DNA of 64,000 nt, taken from contig NZ_CP009552.1 of assembly GCF_000789255.1 (NCBI RefSeq), forward strand, positions 124,001 through 188,000, given 5' to 3'. Source of the stretch: Geoglobus acetivorans. GTDB lineage: Archaea > Halobacteriota > Archaeoglobi > Archaeoglobales > Archaeoglobaceae. Shown piece by piece: positions 26,182 to 33,815 of the stretch. The notes beneath the pieces were generated by a model. It worked only from the letters and a program-made list of their open reading frames with translations. It had not been told where the DNA came from and did not search any database. Position 1 is the stretch's first letter; each line of letters opens with the position of its first letter. The position numbers were made by a program, and so were the translations under genes.

Positions 26182-26991
26182 TCATTTTTCAGCATGGCCT
26201 GAGGGATCATGCACTCCGGCGAATCTGTCTGAGGTGTTTACCAGCAGGAACGGAATCGTGACGCCGAGAAGGACACCCATCAAATGACCCAGAATGTTCA
26301 CGGCCTTTCCATTTGATGCCAAATTTTCGGGAAACATGGCGCTGAGGGAGAAGAGATACAGCATTGCCAGTCCGAATCCTGCTACCATTCTCTTTTTCTC
26401 TTCCCTGTTTCCGGCATGCCTGATCGCAATCATGTAAAATGGCAGTATGGCGATGAACAGCAATCCCATGGAGAAAACGCTCAGCAGCCCCAGGTATGTT
26501 GAGACGAAGTAGTACAGTGTGATCAGCATGAGGAACAGGTAGGAACAGGGAGCATCCTTCTTATCGAGGGAGATCAACAGAGCGCCACCATATCCGAACA
26601 TGCCAATCACAGCCCCGGTAACATCAGAAAATCCGTAAATTCTGCCACTGCCACCGCAGTTCTTTACGGCCCACAGCGAATAGGCTGAAGAGAGGACGGG
26701 GACCAGCACAAGAATCAGGGGCAACGAGTATCTGTAAACCCTTCTGTAACCGAGGCGGCTGTAGAGCAGCAGTGAGGCAAACCCGAATGCCAGATAGTAA
26801 GCAAGGTTCCCCGCCAGATGCCCCCATTCGTAGTGAATGAAATTCGTGGTGTAAAGCAACATAATGGAGTAATTCTCCGTGTTCAGTGTCAGCATGTTTC
26901 TGACCTCTGTGGGCAGATAAAATAAAGCCAGACACGCAAGAGCCGGAAGCAGAAGTATAAGAGCGTCGGGAAGAAATTTCCGAAATCTCAT
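26182..26991 (-). CDS. Rhomboid-like membrane protein with altered active-site region
   Basis: 269 aa, about seven helices. It keeps the rhomboid outline: TTNFIHYEWGHLAGNLAYY (HxxxN loop), GFSDVTGAVIG where rhomboids have GxSG, and NILGHLMGVLLG with the His helix. The GFSD version keeps a serine but not the following glycine, so catalysis is doubtful. It is much less canonical than the rhomboid at 14060-14869. It converges with the SSS symporter, stops 11 bases apart. Confidence 0.7.
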   Translation of the reverse strand: MRFRKFLPDALILLLPALACLALFYLPTEVRNMLTLNTENYSIMLLYTTNFIHYEWGHLAGNLAYYLAFGFASLLLYSRLGYRRVYRYSLPLILVLVPVLSSAYSLWAVKNCGGSGRIYGFSDVTGAVIGMFGYGGALLISLDKKDAPCSYLFLMLITLYYFVSTYLGLLSVFSMGLLFIAILPFYMIAIRHAGNREEKKRMVAGFGLAMLYLFSLSAMFPENLASNGKAVNILGHLMGVLLGVTIPFLLVNTSDRFAGVHDPSGHAEK

Positions 26992-27042
26992 ATTGTCATT
27001 CTCTCATGTCTATTCATCATCTCAATCGGTAGCATCACTGAA

Positions 27043-27435
27043 TCATCTTATCCACAGAATGTCCGGATAAACCCCTTCAAACTCTCTGTCTCCGGTTACT
27101 ATTATCCCATTTCTGCCGATTGCGGTGGCGACAACAAAAGCATCAGCATAGGACAGGCTGTGCATGGCCTTTATCCTCGCAGCGGTTAAAGAGAGACTTT
27201 CATCAACTCCAGCGAACTCCATACCCCACCTTTTTATTACTGCCATTGCCTCGTTTGCCTTACTCACTCCGAATTCTCTTGCGATTATATAGTAAACCTC
27301 TCCGAGATTAACATAGTTCATGATGAGCTTTATTTCTCCATTTTCAGCCTTATGGAGGAGTTCTTCGACCTTATCCGCTCCTTCTTCATCACCAATGTAT
27401 GTCAGAACTGCAAATGCATCGAGAACGTAATTCAT
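27043..27435 (-). CDS. vapC: PIN-domain ribonuclease toxin VapC
   Basis: 130 aa. The acidic tetrad of PIN nucleases is visible: D6 in YVLDAFAVL, E46 region in NLGEVYYII, D97 in SYADAFVVATA and D115 in VTGDREFE. It would cleave tRNA or rRNA when free of its antitoxin. It overlaps the AbrB-type antitoxin gene by 4 bases in the usual antitoxin-first order. First member of the toxin-antitoxin island. Confidence 0.93.
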   Translation of the reverse strand: MNYVLDAFAVLTYIGDEEGADKVEELLHKAENGEIKLIMNYVNLGEVYYIIAREFGVSKANEAMAVIKRWGMEFAGVDESLSLTAARIKAMHSLSYADAFVVATAIGRNGIIVTGDREFEGVYPDILWIR

Positions 27436-27662
27436 CGTTTCATCTCTCTTCTCTTTTCTTCTTCCCTGTATTCGGCAAGTATCTCGTCAAGCATTCTCCT
27501 GAACTTCACGAAACCTCTTCCTCTTGTTTCTGGAATGGGCACGATAACTATTTCACCTCCAAAGTCCAGTATCTCGATCTCTTTTCCAGCCTCAATATTG
27601 TACTTTTTTCTGATTTCAGCTGGAAGCACCACTTGCCCTTTTGTGGATATTTTTACGGGCAT
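27432..27662 (-). CDS. vapB: AbrB/SpoVT-type antitoxin VapB
   Basis: 76 aa. Swapped-hairpin AbrB DNA-binding domain at 1-47 (KISTKGQVVLPAEIRKKYNI), then a helical C-terminal tail that binds the toxin. It autoregulates and neutralises the adjacent PIN protein. Overlap ATGA with vapC. Confidence 0.93.
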   Translation of the reverse strand: MPVKISTKGQVVLPAEIRKKYNIEAGKEIEILDFGGEIVIVPIPETRGRGFVKFRRMLDEILAEYREEEKRREMKR

Positions 27663-28030
27663 ACTATCACCACATTATGTTTAACCTGATAGGTTATATG
27701 TTTTACCTTTTCGGGGTTTTGGTATACCATTTTTTACAGCTTCCTGAAAACAACGTTAAAATTTCAGGGGATTTTCAGAGTCATCTGATGGTCAACCAGT
27801 CCCGTGAGTTCCTATCGTATTTCAGATTCAATTGCTTCATGCACATTTTCCATGTATTTTTCATGTTCTGCCATAGGCAACAACACCCTCTTTCAGAACA
27901 TTCCTCACAAACATTTTTGCGAAATCTCCTTATCCTTCAGAGTGAGGTAAAATTTCGATTCCTCTGTATACCTACTTGCCCGGAATTATTGTTCAGCCTG
28001 GCAAATTATATAACCTTCGAATCACAAAAT
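27663..28030. other. Non-coding stretch with decayed toxin-antitoxin fragments
   Basis: No intact gene. On the minus strand two tiny adjoining frames look like remnants: 27861-27926, ending FVRNVLKEGVVAYGRT, which resembles the end of a nucleotidyltransferase-type (MntA) protein, and 27812-27874, MAEHEKYMENVHEAIESEIR, whose ATG overlaps it as in an operon. On the plus strand near 28005-28013 TTATATAA is the likely promoter of the RelBE remnant. Confidence 0.3.
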
Positions 28031-28047
28031 AAATGCTGGTGGAAATT

Positions 28048-28246
28048 ATGAACGAGGCGCTCCTGAAAGAAATTTACTTTGAAATCAAAAAAAATAAGGG
28101 AAAAACTTGAGCTGCTCGAGGAGCTGATAATACCAACGGAAGAAATCTCTGAAGAAGAGTTGCGGGAGATAAGAAAGCTGAAGGAAGAGTCGTTGAAGGG
28201 GGCATATGTTGACTGGGAAGAGCTGAAGAGGGAGTTGGGTGTTTAG
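28048..28246 (+). pseudogene. relB: RelB-type antitoxin gene, frameshifted at an A8 run
   Basis: Translation from ATG 28048 (GGTGG 6 bases upstream) runs MNEALLKEIYFEIKK and then stops prematurely. Removing one A from the eight-A run at 28087-28094 restores a frame to TAG 28246 encoding a highly charged helical protein (REKLELLEELIIPTEE, then EELREIRKLKEESLKG and DWEELKRELGV), about 65 aa, typical of archaeal RelB antitoxins. The stop overlaps the RelE start. Either a real mutation, slippage-corrected expression, or a homopolymer sequencing error. Confidence 0.7.
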
Positions 28247-28500
28247 AGTTGTTCTGCATAAAAAGGTAAGGAAGGTGCTAACAAATCTTCAAAAAGCTCA
28301 CTTAAAGAAATTCGCTGAAGCTTTAGATGTCCTCAAAATGAGCCCCGCTCCTTGGAAAGAATTCGATATTAAGAAAAATCGAGGGTGAAGAAAACACGTA
28401 TCGAATCCGAATTGGTGGTTTCAGGGTTGTTTATTTCATTGATAAAGAAAATAGAACAATCCATATTCTATGGCTTGAGAGGAGAGGAAGAATTTATTGA
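28239..28500 (+). pseudogene. relE: RelE-type toxin gene, frameshifted at an A5 run
   Basis: The frame from GTG 28239 reads FRVVLHKKVRKVLTNLQKAH ... WKEFDIKK and then hits a stop. Dropping one A in AAGAAAAATC (28371-28380) restores KIEGEENTYRIRIGGFRVVY followed by FIDKENRTIHILWLERRGRIY, ending at TGA 28500: an unmistakable RelE fold (about 86 aa) with the RIRxGxYRVxY and late ERRGxxY core. Both genes of the pair carry an extra A. Confidence 0.8.
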
Positions 28501-28503
28501 GAG

Positions 28504-28804
28504 TTACCAGAGCCGGATGTGCGCTTTTACAAGCAAATCATCACCATCTTGGGTTATGTCAACTTTAGTAATCCTATTCACGCTACTGCACAGTTCATTT
28601 TCTAGTTTAAGCTTGATTGCTCTTGCCATTGAATAAATGACAATTTCATCGTCTTCATAGCACTTTATCAGTTTGGGGGAAAGAGGTATCCCAACGATGG
28701 TGCAATCTTGCTTGGTCATCTGATCCGTTTCCATTGAGCCAGCCAACCTCTTCAAGCTTCCGCATTACTTCCCGATGAACCTGATCCTCAGACTGAAGAG
28801 GCAT
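28504..28804 (-). pseudogene. Third gene of MntA-HepT operon, probably frameshifted
   Basis: Two overlapping frames each look coding in one half. From ATG 28804, which overlaps the hepT end by 17 bases, MPLQSEDQVHREVMRKLEEV and GWLNGNGSDDQAR are read; from about 28715 onwards another frame reads TIVGIPLSPKLIKCYEDDEI, VIYSMARAIKLKLENEL and ends VKAHIRLW at 28504. The total span is 301 bases, one more than a multiple of three, so a single +1 shift near 28710 would join them into one protein of about 99 aa. No family recognised. If there is no shift, the intact part is 28504-28719 (MTKQDC... start). Confidence 0.4.
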
Positions 28805-29138
28805 CCAGATCCCTCTTTATCTCTTTAATCTTCATTTCAAGTTCTGGGAGTTTGTTTCTCACAATATCCCACACAAGTTCCAGATCTACTCCAAAATACT
28901 GGTGGATCAGAATGTTCCTGAGTCCCACAATTTTACGCCACTCGATGTCTGGGTATTTCTCCCTGATCTCTCGTGGCAATGCTCTGCATGACTCGCCTAT
29001 TATTTCGAGATTTCTGACTACAGCATCAACCACAAGCCTGTTTTCTGCAAAATCTTCGAAATCCATGCCGGCAGTGTATTCTTCTGTTCTCTGTATTGCT
29101 TCAAGTATGTCGTCGATATACAGTCTATAATCCCTCAA
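28788..29138 (-). CDS. hepT: HepT-type HEPN ribonuclease toxin
   Basis: 116 aa, all-alpha HEPN (DUF86) protein with the catalytic RNxxxHxY box as LRNILIHQYFGVD near residue 75-87. In the HepT/MntA system the HEPN RNase is silenced by AMPylation of its tyrosine by MntA. Here the gene follows mntA with a 14-base overlap. Confidence 0.92.
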   Translation of the reverse strand: MRDYRLYIDDILEAIQRTEEYTAGMDFEDFAENRLVVDAVVRNLEIIGESCRALPREIREKYPDIEWRKIVGLRNILIHQYFGVDLELVWDIVRNKLPELEMKIKEIKRDLDASSV

Positions 29139-29427
29139 TCGGGACAGCCTCCTTCCAGACTGCGTCTTTAATTCCCGGCTTCAGAGCTTCAACTGTGATG
29201 AGATCAACTTCTGCCCCAAGCAGATCTTCAAGGAAGAATTTGAGGTCCATGTAATTGTCGAAAGTTTTCTTTCCCTTCTCGAATTCCACGAGAATGTCGA
29301 TGTCGCTCTTCTCGCTCTGCTCTCCTTTTGCATAGGAGCCAAAAAGCCAGAGTCTTTTAACTCCAAATCTCTTGATTTCGTTCCAGTGTTTGATTATCAT
29401 TTCCATGATTTCAGTCTTGGAGACCAT
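29125..29427 (-). CDS. mntA: MntA-type nucleotidyltransferase antitoxin
   Basis: 100 aa minimal nucleotidyltransferase. The GSx10DxD motif is present: LFGSYAKGEQSEKSDIDILVEF, and the third acidic residue is in AEVDLIT. It AMPylates and inactivates the partner HEPN toxin. It is first in the operon mntA-hepT-third gene. Confidence 0.92.
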   Translation of the reverse strand: MVSKTEIMEMIIKHWNEIKRFGVKRLWLFGSYAKGEQSEKSDIDILVEFEKGKKTFDNYMDLKFFLEDLLGAEVDLITVEALKPGIKDAVWKEAVPIEGL

Positions 29428-29468
29428 GGCTCTATCCTCAATTTTATTTTTTATGAAACTTTAAAAAG

Positions 29469-29636
29469 TTATTTGACTCTGACCTTCCCTGTAAGCAGCA
29501 GTTCCATGGCCTTTTTCTTCATCCTTTCAAGCCTTTCTTTTTTGGCTCTTTTTACCTCTATGACCTCATCCCACGTTGACAGAATTTCGGCGATTTTCTG
29601 CTGTTCGTGGGTGGGGGTAATCGGTGGAGGATTGAA
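29469..29636 (-). pseudogene. hsdS: Relic of type I restriction specificity subunit (HsdS C-terminus)
   Basis: A frame of 55 residues without a start codon, opened by a TAG at 29637-29639. It reads FNPPPITPTHEQQKIAEILS, then TWDEVIEVKRAKKERLERMK and KKAMELLLTGKVRV, the textbook end of HsdS (PP-EQ-KIA-IL-xxDe..., K-x-LLtGKvRv). The rest of the subunit and hsdM/hsdR are absent, so this is the scar of a lost type I system. Confidence 0.85.
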
Positions 29637-29692
29637 CTAAATTCTCCACATAGAAACACAACCGTTATAGCGTTTAAAATCAACATCAGACA

Positions 29693-30382
29693 ATGATGAA
29701 CGAACTGATCAGAATCAACAGAGAAACTTGCAACATTCTCTGGAATCTACCAGATATAGATTCTGAACCGACGCTGAATTATCCAAGGCTGATAATTCCG
29801 AGCAGAAGGGATAAACACAGGAGAATAAGCGAGCAGGAGGCAAGATTCGTATTCTGCAGCATTCTGAATAACTCTAATTTCTTTTATTCGATCGAAACAC
29901 CAACCGAAAATGAATATCAGTTCACCGGAACAGGGATGAGGAGCGCCTCAACTGACCTCACAATCTATGAATACAGAGATGGCTTCAGAAAGCTCGTGAA
30001 CGTTGAATTCAAGGCACACAATCCGAAATTCGGTGAGGTAGAAAAGGACATTAAAAAGCTGGTGGGTGAAGAAATTACGGGCAACTGGTTTCATCTCCTG
30101 AAGAACGTCAACAGCATGACTCTCAAAGCCCTCTTCGGCAAAATTAAAAAGGCCCTTGTAAGGAATTACAGCGATAGCATTTCCATACTGTTCTGCTTCT
30201 GCGTTCTCGATAAAAAATGGGCCTGTATGAAGCACTTTAACTGGAATGGGTCTGAATTACCACATAAAGAAAAACAGGAAAAATACAGGGCTTTTGTTGA
30301 AGAGTTTTTCAGGCTGGATTATTTTGTGAGAAGGGAGATAGTCGTAGTGGATGATAATGGCTGGGAGATCTGCAGTAACTGA
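29693..30382 (+). CDS. Predicted PD-(D/E)XK nuclease-like protein
   Basis: 229 aa, no close family recognised. ASTDLTIYEYRDGFRKLVNV followed by EFKAHN has the spacing of the PD-(D/E)XK core (Asp, then about 17 residues on, Glu-x-Lys as EFK), and an upstream Glu in EQEARFVFC could be the fourth ligand. The protein is soluble and mixed alpha/beta. It starts 57 bases from the hsdS relic on the opposite strand, so a restriction or defence role is plausible but unproven. Confidence 0.65.
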   Translation: MMNELIRINRETCNILWNLPDIDSEPTLNYPRLIIPSRRDKHRRISEQEARFVFCSILNNSNFFYSIETPTENEYQFTGTGMRSASTDLTIYEYRDGFRKLVNVEFKAHNPKFGEVEKDIKKLVGEEITGNWFHLLKNVNSMTLKALFGKIKKALVRNYSDSISILFCFCVLDKKWACMKHFNWNGSELPHKEKQEKYRAFVEEFFRLDYFVRREIVVVDDNGWEICSN

Positions 30383-30447
30383 TGGAAAAGCATCGCAACT
30401 GCAAAGCCTGAGAATCGGGAAAAACAGAATGAACAAAATGTCAAAGA

Positions 30448-30531
30448 CTATTTTAATTCACATTCCGGTTTCTTCAACCAGTCTGCAACCTTCTTTTCAG
30501 CTATTCTTCTCCTGCGGTATCTGTTTACCAT
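30448..30531 (-). pseudogene. Truncated Hjc-like nuclease relic (27 codons) with intact promoter
   Basis: MVNRYRRRRIAEKKVADWLK then KPECELK and a stop. The basic start followed by AEKKVADWLKK matches the N-terminal helix of archaeal Holliday-junction-resolvase-like nucleases, as in the gene at 35267-35590 (KGKVVENRIGKRYEKAG). The ATG is about 25 bases from a copy of the repeated 22-bp promoter, so the remnant may still be transcribed and translated. Confidence 0.45.
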
Positions 30532-30550
30532 AATAGTTGATAGTTTAATT

Positions 30551-30572
30551 AATACTTAAATTTTTTATTCAA
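30551..30572 (-). promoter_or_regulatory. Repeated promoter element, copy A
   Basis: Minus-strand TTGAAT-AAAAAA-TTTAAGTATT. It differs from the other four copies only at the last base of the first block (T for C). The TATA part is centred about 25 bases from the ATG at 30531. Confidence 0.65.
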
Positions 30573-30636
30573 TTATATACCTTCAGTAACCCAACATTTT
30601 TAGATATACTGCAAACCTAATTAATGGGTGTCCGGC

Positions 30637-30885
30637 ATGGGATTAACGGTATCGAGCGACGAAATTAAAGAATACGAGAGGCTGAAGATCATATCTCCGC
30701 TCACACCTATTAAAGAGAAAATAAAGTTCTTTGAGAAAAAATACGGCTGTACCTTTGAAGAGTTTGAGAGAAAACTGAGGGAAAAAGAGGAAAATTTCGA
30801 GGAGTGGGATGACTATATCGAGTGGAAGGCATATACTGAGACTTTGAATGCCCCCGAAAAGAAGTTGAGAGATTTTTCAGAGTAA
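30637..30885 (+). CDS. Orphan antitoxin-like protein
   Basis: 82 aa, charged and helical, with VSSDEIKEYERLKIISPLTP and FFEKKYGCTFEEFERKLRE. Proteins of this look occur in archaeal genomes as the first gene of two-gene toxin-antitoxin units. Here nothing like a toxin follows; 30886-30990 has only broken frames. The ATG at 30637 is preferred over GTG 30628 by distance from the AGATATA element (30602-30608). The antitoxin assignment is from memory of context and is moderate. Confidence 0.6.
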   Translation: MGLTVSSDEIKEYERLKIISPLTPIKEKIKFFEKKYGCTFEEFERKLREKEENFEEWDDYIEWKAYTETLNAPEKKLRDFSE

Positions 30886-30993
30886 TAGCTTGAAGCTAAA
30901 GGGACAGCGAGACTAAGGAGTTATGGAGGCAAGGTTGACAGTTTTCTCCGGATGGCAATAAGAATTTATACTACTTTGACCATATTTACTACC

Positions 30994-31224
30994 ATGTCTA
31001 CAAAATCCATAAAGTTGAGCGAGGAGACATACAGAGAACTTGTGGAACTTGCAGGGAAACTTCAGGCAGAGTTCAAAAAGCCTGTTTCAATTGAAGAAGC
31101 CATAAAATATCTGCTGAAAAGAAAGATAAGCGATCTGGCAGGTTCATGGGATGTAAGTGATGAAGAGGTTAGGGAGATTAAGGAATCTCTCAGCAAGGGG
31201 TGGAAGACTTGGAAATCTGCTTAG
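30994..31224 (+). CDS. vapB: VapB-type antitoxin
   Basis: 76 aa. MSTKSIKLSEETYRELVELA resembles the N-terminus of archaeal VapB proteins of the DUF217/RHH group; the C-terminal half is acidic and ends WKTWKSA. AATTTATAC at about 30962-30970 places a leaderless start near 30994. It overlaps the following PIN toxin by 25 bases. Confidence 0.85.
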   Translation: MSTKSIKLSEETYRELVELAGKLQAEFKKPVSIEEAIKYLLKRKISDLAGSWDVSDEEVREIKESLSKGWKTWKSA

Positions 31225-31607
31225 ATACGGATGTCCTCATTGACTTTCTGAGAGGGAAAGGAAAGATTGTGGAAGTGATTAAGAAGCTGGAGGAGGAGCA
31301 TGAACTTCTGACCACTTCTATAAACATATTCGAACTTTACTACGGTGCTTACAGGACGGGAAGGGAAAGAAATGTAAATGCTGTGGATGAGTTGGCTGAT
31401 AGACTCGAAATCCTGAAACTTACAGAGAGATCTGCAAAAATCTCAGGAAGGATACTGGCAGAGCTTGAGTCTGATGGAAGAGCTATAGACTTCAGGGACA
31501 TTCTTATTGCAGGTATAGTTATTGAGAATGAAGCTGCACTTTTTACAGGAAACAAAAAGCACTTTCAGAGGGTGAAGGGGCTGAAACTGTTTGAGATTGA
31601 GGAATAG
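31200..31607 (+). CDS. vapC: PIN-domain ribonuclease toxin VapC
   Basis: 135 aa. CLDTDVLIDFLRGK (D9), NIFELYYGAY (E44), IDFRDILIAGIVIE (D100) and LFTGNKKHFQRVKGL form the complete VapC pattern. GTG start at 31200, inside the end of vapB. Intact pair with the preceding gene. Confidence 0.93.
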   Translation: MEDLEICLDTDVLIDFLRGKGKIVEVIKKLEEEHELLTTSINIFELYYGAYRTGRERNVNAVDELADRLEILKLTERSAKISGRILAELESDGRAIDFRDILIAGIVIENEAALFTGNKKHFQRVKGLKLFEIEE

Positions 31608-31718
31608 GCAAAAACATATTTTGGAAAAAGCTTTGAAGCAAATACGGGTGTTATTAAGAGGATAGCAATTGGCCCAAAACCAGAGAGCCACGAAGAAAGG
31701 AAATGTTGAGAAACATGG

Positions 31719-32417
31719 TTATCGATTGCTGATTTTAGTTTTGGGTACAAAACTATCCAGCAATCCAATCAATTCTCCGATGTCCTCAATAACGAAGTCA
31801 GCCCCACCACTTCTCTCCTCAAAGAAATTCCTGTCCCCGTAGCTTGCATACACCGTCATCATCCCCAGCCTCTTTCCCGGTTCAATGTCCCTTCTCAGAC
31901 TGTCTCCGACAATGATTGCTTCCTCTGCCCCAACCCCAAGCTTATTCAGAGCAAGAATAATCGAGTCAGGCTCTGGCTTCCTCTTCCCTGTCATGTCTGA
32001 GGATATAACAGCATCAAAATAGTGCAGAATCCCTGCCTTCTTAAGTCTGCCAATCGCATGGCCGTTCACTGCATCCGTAACAACGGCCAGCTTGAGCCCC
32101 AGTTTCCTCAACCTTTCGAGAGTCTCTCTGACACCCGGGTATGGTTCAACATTTTCCAGCTTAACCCTCTCGTATATCTCGCAGCATTCTCTGAACTTCT
32201 CCTCGCAGTAAACTCCCCTGTCCCTCATGTAGTCGGCTATGTTCCTCACGTCCTCAAAACCGTGAACTCCCCTGAGGAAGTAGCCCAGCAGCTCATGCTC
32301 ATCCTCATTCAGACCGAGGTGCCTTATCACCGCTTTACATGCCTTCAGCTTCGCCTCAACAAAGTCCAGCAGCGTGTTGTCCAGATCGAAAATCACGGCC
32401 CTAATTCTCGATGCCAA
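31719..32417 (-). CDS. HAD-superfamily hydrolase
   Basis: 232 aa with HAD motif I FDLDNTLLD (10-18), an alpha-helical cap (20-95), motif II VVTDA, motif III GKRKPEPDSI and motif IV IVGDSLRRDIEPGKRLGM. It probably dephosphorylates a small phosphorylated metabolite. It is the last gene of a leftward series that begins at 35590 and overlaps the PIN gene before it by 17 bases. Confidence 0.92.
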   Translation of the reverse strand: MASRIRAVIFDLDNTLLDFVEAKLKACKAVIRHLGLNEDEHELLGYFLRGVHGFEDVRNIADYMRDRGVYCEEKFRECCEIYERVKLENVEPYPGVRETLERLRKLGLKLAVVTDAVNGHAIGRLKKAGILHYFDAVISSDMTGKRKPEPDSIILALNKLGVGAEEAIIVGDSLRRDIEPGKRLGMMTVYASYGDRNFFEERSGGADFVIEDIGELIGLLDSFVPKTKISNR

Positions 32418-33408
32418 GCCCCATCAACCTCCTGCAGATGCGGAAATGCCTGCTGAAGTCCTGGTAAAGCTGGTCGTCGAGGAACCTCAGCTTAAGCTCG
32501 TCATGGCTCTTCTTCCCCCTGAACTCCCCGAAAATGACGACGCTGTTCAGCCTTATAACCCCGAACACGCTTGCAAGGCTGTAGATCAGGTCTACTAAGG
32601 ATCTGCCGCTGCAGAAGTTAGCATCGACCGCATGGGGTATTGTGAAGTGGAAGTATTCTATGCTCTCTGCCTCGCAAATATCCGCCATCTGTCTGTCTGC
32701 TGTCAGCAAAACAGGCATCGCAGCCCTTTCCTTCTCAAATCTCCTGAGGGTCCTGACTATTGTGAAGTCGTTCGCCTCTCTGTCGTCTGTGGACTGCTCC
32801 ACACCTTCTATCTCGATCGCATGTTTTCTCAGCTCCCTGTACTCTTTCATGGCTATGTACGCTGCCAGTCTGGACTTCTTCATCCTTCTGTTGATGAACT
32901 CGTCCAGCAGGAAGGGCTGGTATTTTGCGAGTCTCTTCAGCTCCGAGATGGTCGGCTGGGTGTACTTGAAGTTGAGGGAAGACTCGATTTCCTCCCTCGT
33001 TGTTTCAACGAGCATGACCTCTCCATGCTTTACAAGCGATGAGGCTGTAAGGAAACGGTGATAGATGACGTTTGTGTCCGGGCAGAAATACACTCTCTTT
33101 CTCAGGCTGCGGTAGGAACTGAGCATATCCCTGAACCTTTCCATGTTTTCGTAGGTTATAACGCCACTTGCGAGCAGGCACTCCACAAAATCGCTGTAGG
33201 AAGGCACCTCCTCTGCAAGGTGGTCGAAATGGCTCCGCTGCCTTTCGAAATCAACCTCACCCTGCTTGATGCTCAGCCTGTATCCTTCGCCTTCAGGCCT
33301 CGCTTCGAAGAGCTGGAAGCGGGAGTAGAGAGGATACATGACGCTGACGTCATCTACAAGGTTCAGGAGGATCTGGAGTTCATCCACGCTCGCTATTTCC
33401 TCCTTCAA
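32401..33408 (-). CDS. Large PIN-domain protein
   Basis: 335 aa, larger than VapC toxins. The N-terminal 100 residues are archaeal-specific. A PIN core begins at VYFCPDTNVIYHRFL (about 106-120), with a long helical insertion, STDDREANDFTIVRTLRRF for the third acidic site and VLLTADRQMADICEAESIEY for the fourth. Stand-alone large PIN proteins of this kind are probably structure-specific or RNA-processing nucleases. It overlaps both neighbours (4 bases with vapC, 17 with the HAD gene). Confidence 0.85.
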   Translation of the reverse strand: MKEEIASVDELQILLNLVDDVSVMYPLYSRFQLFEARPEGEGYRLSIKQGEVDFERQRSHFDHLAEEVPSYSDFVECLLASGVITYENMERFRDMLSSYRSLRKRVYFCPDTNVIYHRFLTASSLVKHGEVMLVETTREEIESSLNFKYTQPTISELKRLAKYQPFLLDEFINRRMKKSRLAAYIAMKEYRELRKHAIEIEGVEQSTDDREANDFTIVRTLRRFEKERAAMPVLLTADRQMADICEAESIEYFHFTIPHAVDANFCSGRSLVDLIYSLASVFGVIRLNSVVIFGEFRGKKSHDELKLRFLDDQLYQDFSRHFRICRRLMGLGIEN

Positions 33409-33815
33409 ACTACCACCACGTCGAGCTTTCTGAAGTGCCTGTCGAAGGTGTATATTTCCTCTATTCCCTTCTCCGCCATCTTGAGACAGGCCAGAGCGTC
33501 ATTGACATCAACTTCCCTCTCTGATGCAACCAGAGATGCTTTCAGGTAATCATCCGGGCTGACCTCAAAAACTTCAACGTTTTTAAGGCTCATAAACTCC
33601 CTCACGAACTCAGCAGACATTTTCAGGCTGCTTCTGCTGGCTATCATGTTTGCAACCTCGCTGAGGTGCACCACAGTTGTCGCAACCTCTTCGCCTTCCT
33701 GTATCCTCTTCAGTATCTGCAGGGACTTCTTCTTCATCTCTGCTATTTTTCCATCAGGCTCCTTCCTCGGCTTCAGCATCGCGTAAATGAGAACGTTGGA
33801 ATCAACGAACCTCAT
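33405..33815 (-). CDS. vapC: PIN-domain toxin VapC
   Basis: 136 aa from the ATG at 33815: MRFVDSNVLIYAMLK (D5), HLSEVANMIASR (Glu), DVNDALACLKMAEKG (Asp) and EIYTFDRHFRKLDVV (Asp). The in-frame residues upstream of 33815 are out-of-frame antitoxin sequence and are not included. Its start lies 14 bases inside the AbrB antitoxin gene. Confidence 0.92.
   Translation of the reverse strand: MRFVDSNVLIYAMLKPRKEPDGKIAEMKKKSLQILKRIQEGEEVATTVVHLSEVANMIASRSSLKMSAEFVREFMSLKNVEVFEVSPDDYLKASLVASEREVDVNDALACLKMAEKGIEEIYTFDRHFRKLDVVVV

Noticed and set aside
31608-31718. Open stretch after vapC ending IAIGPKPESHEERKC
   Set aside because: Has no start or recognisable homology; left as intergenic.
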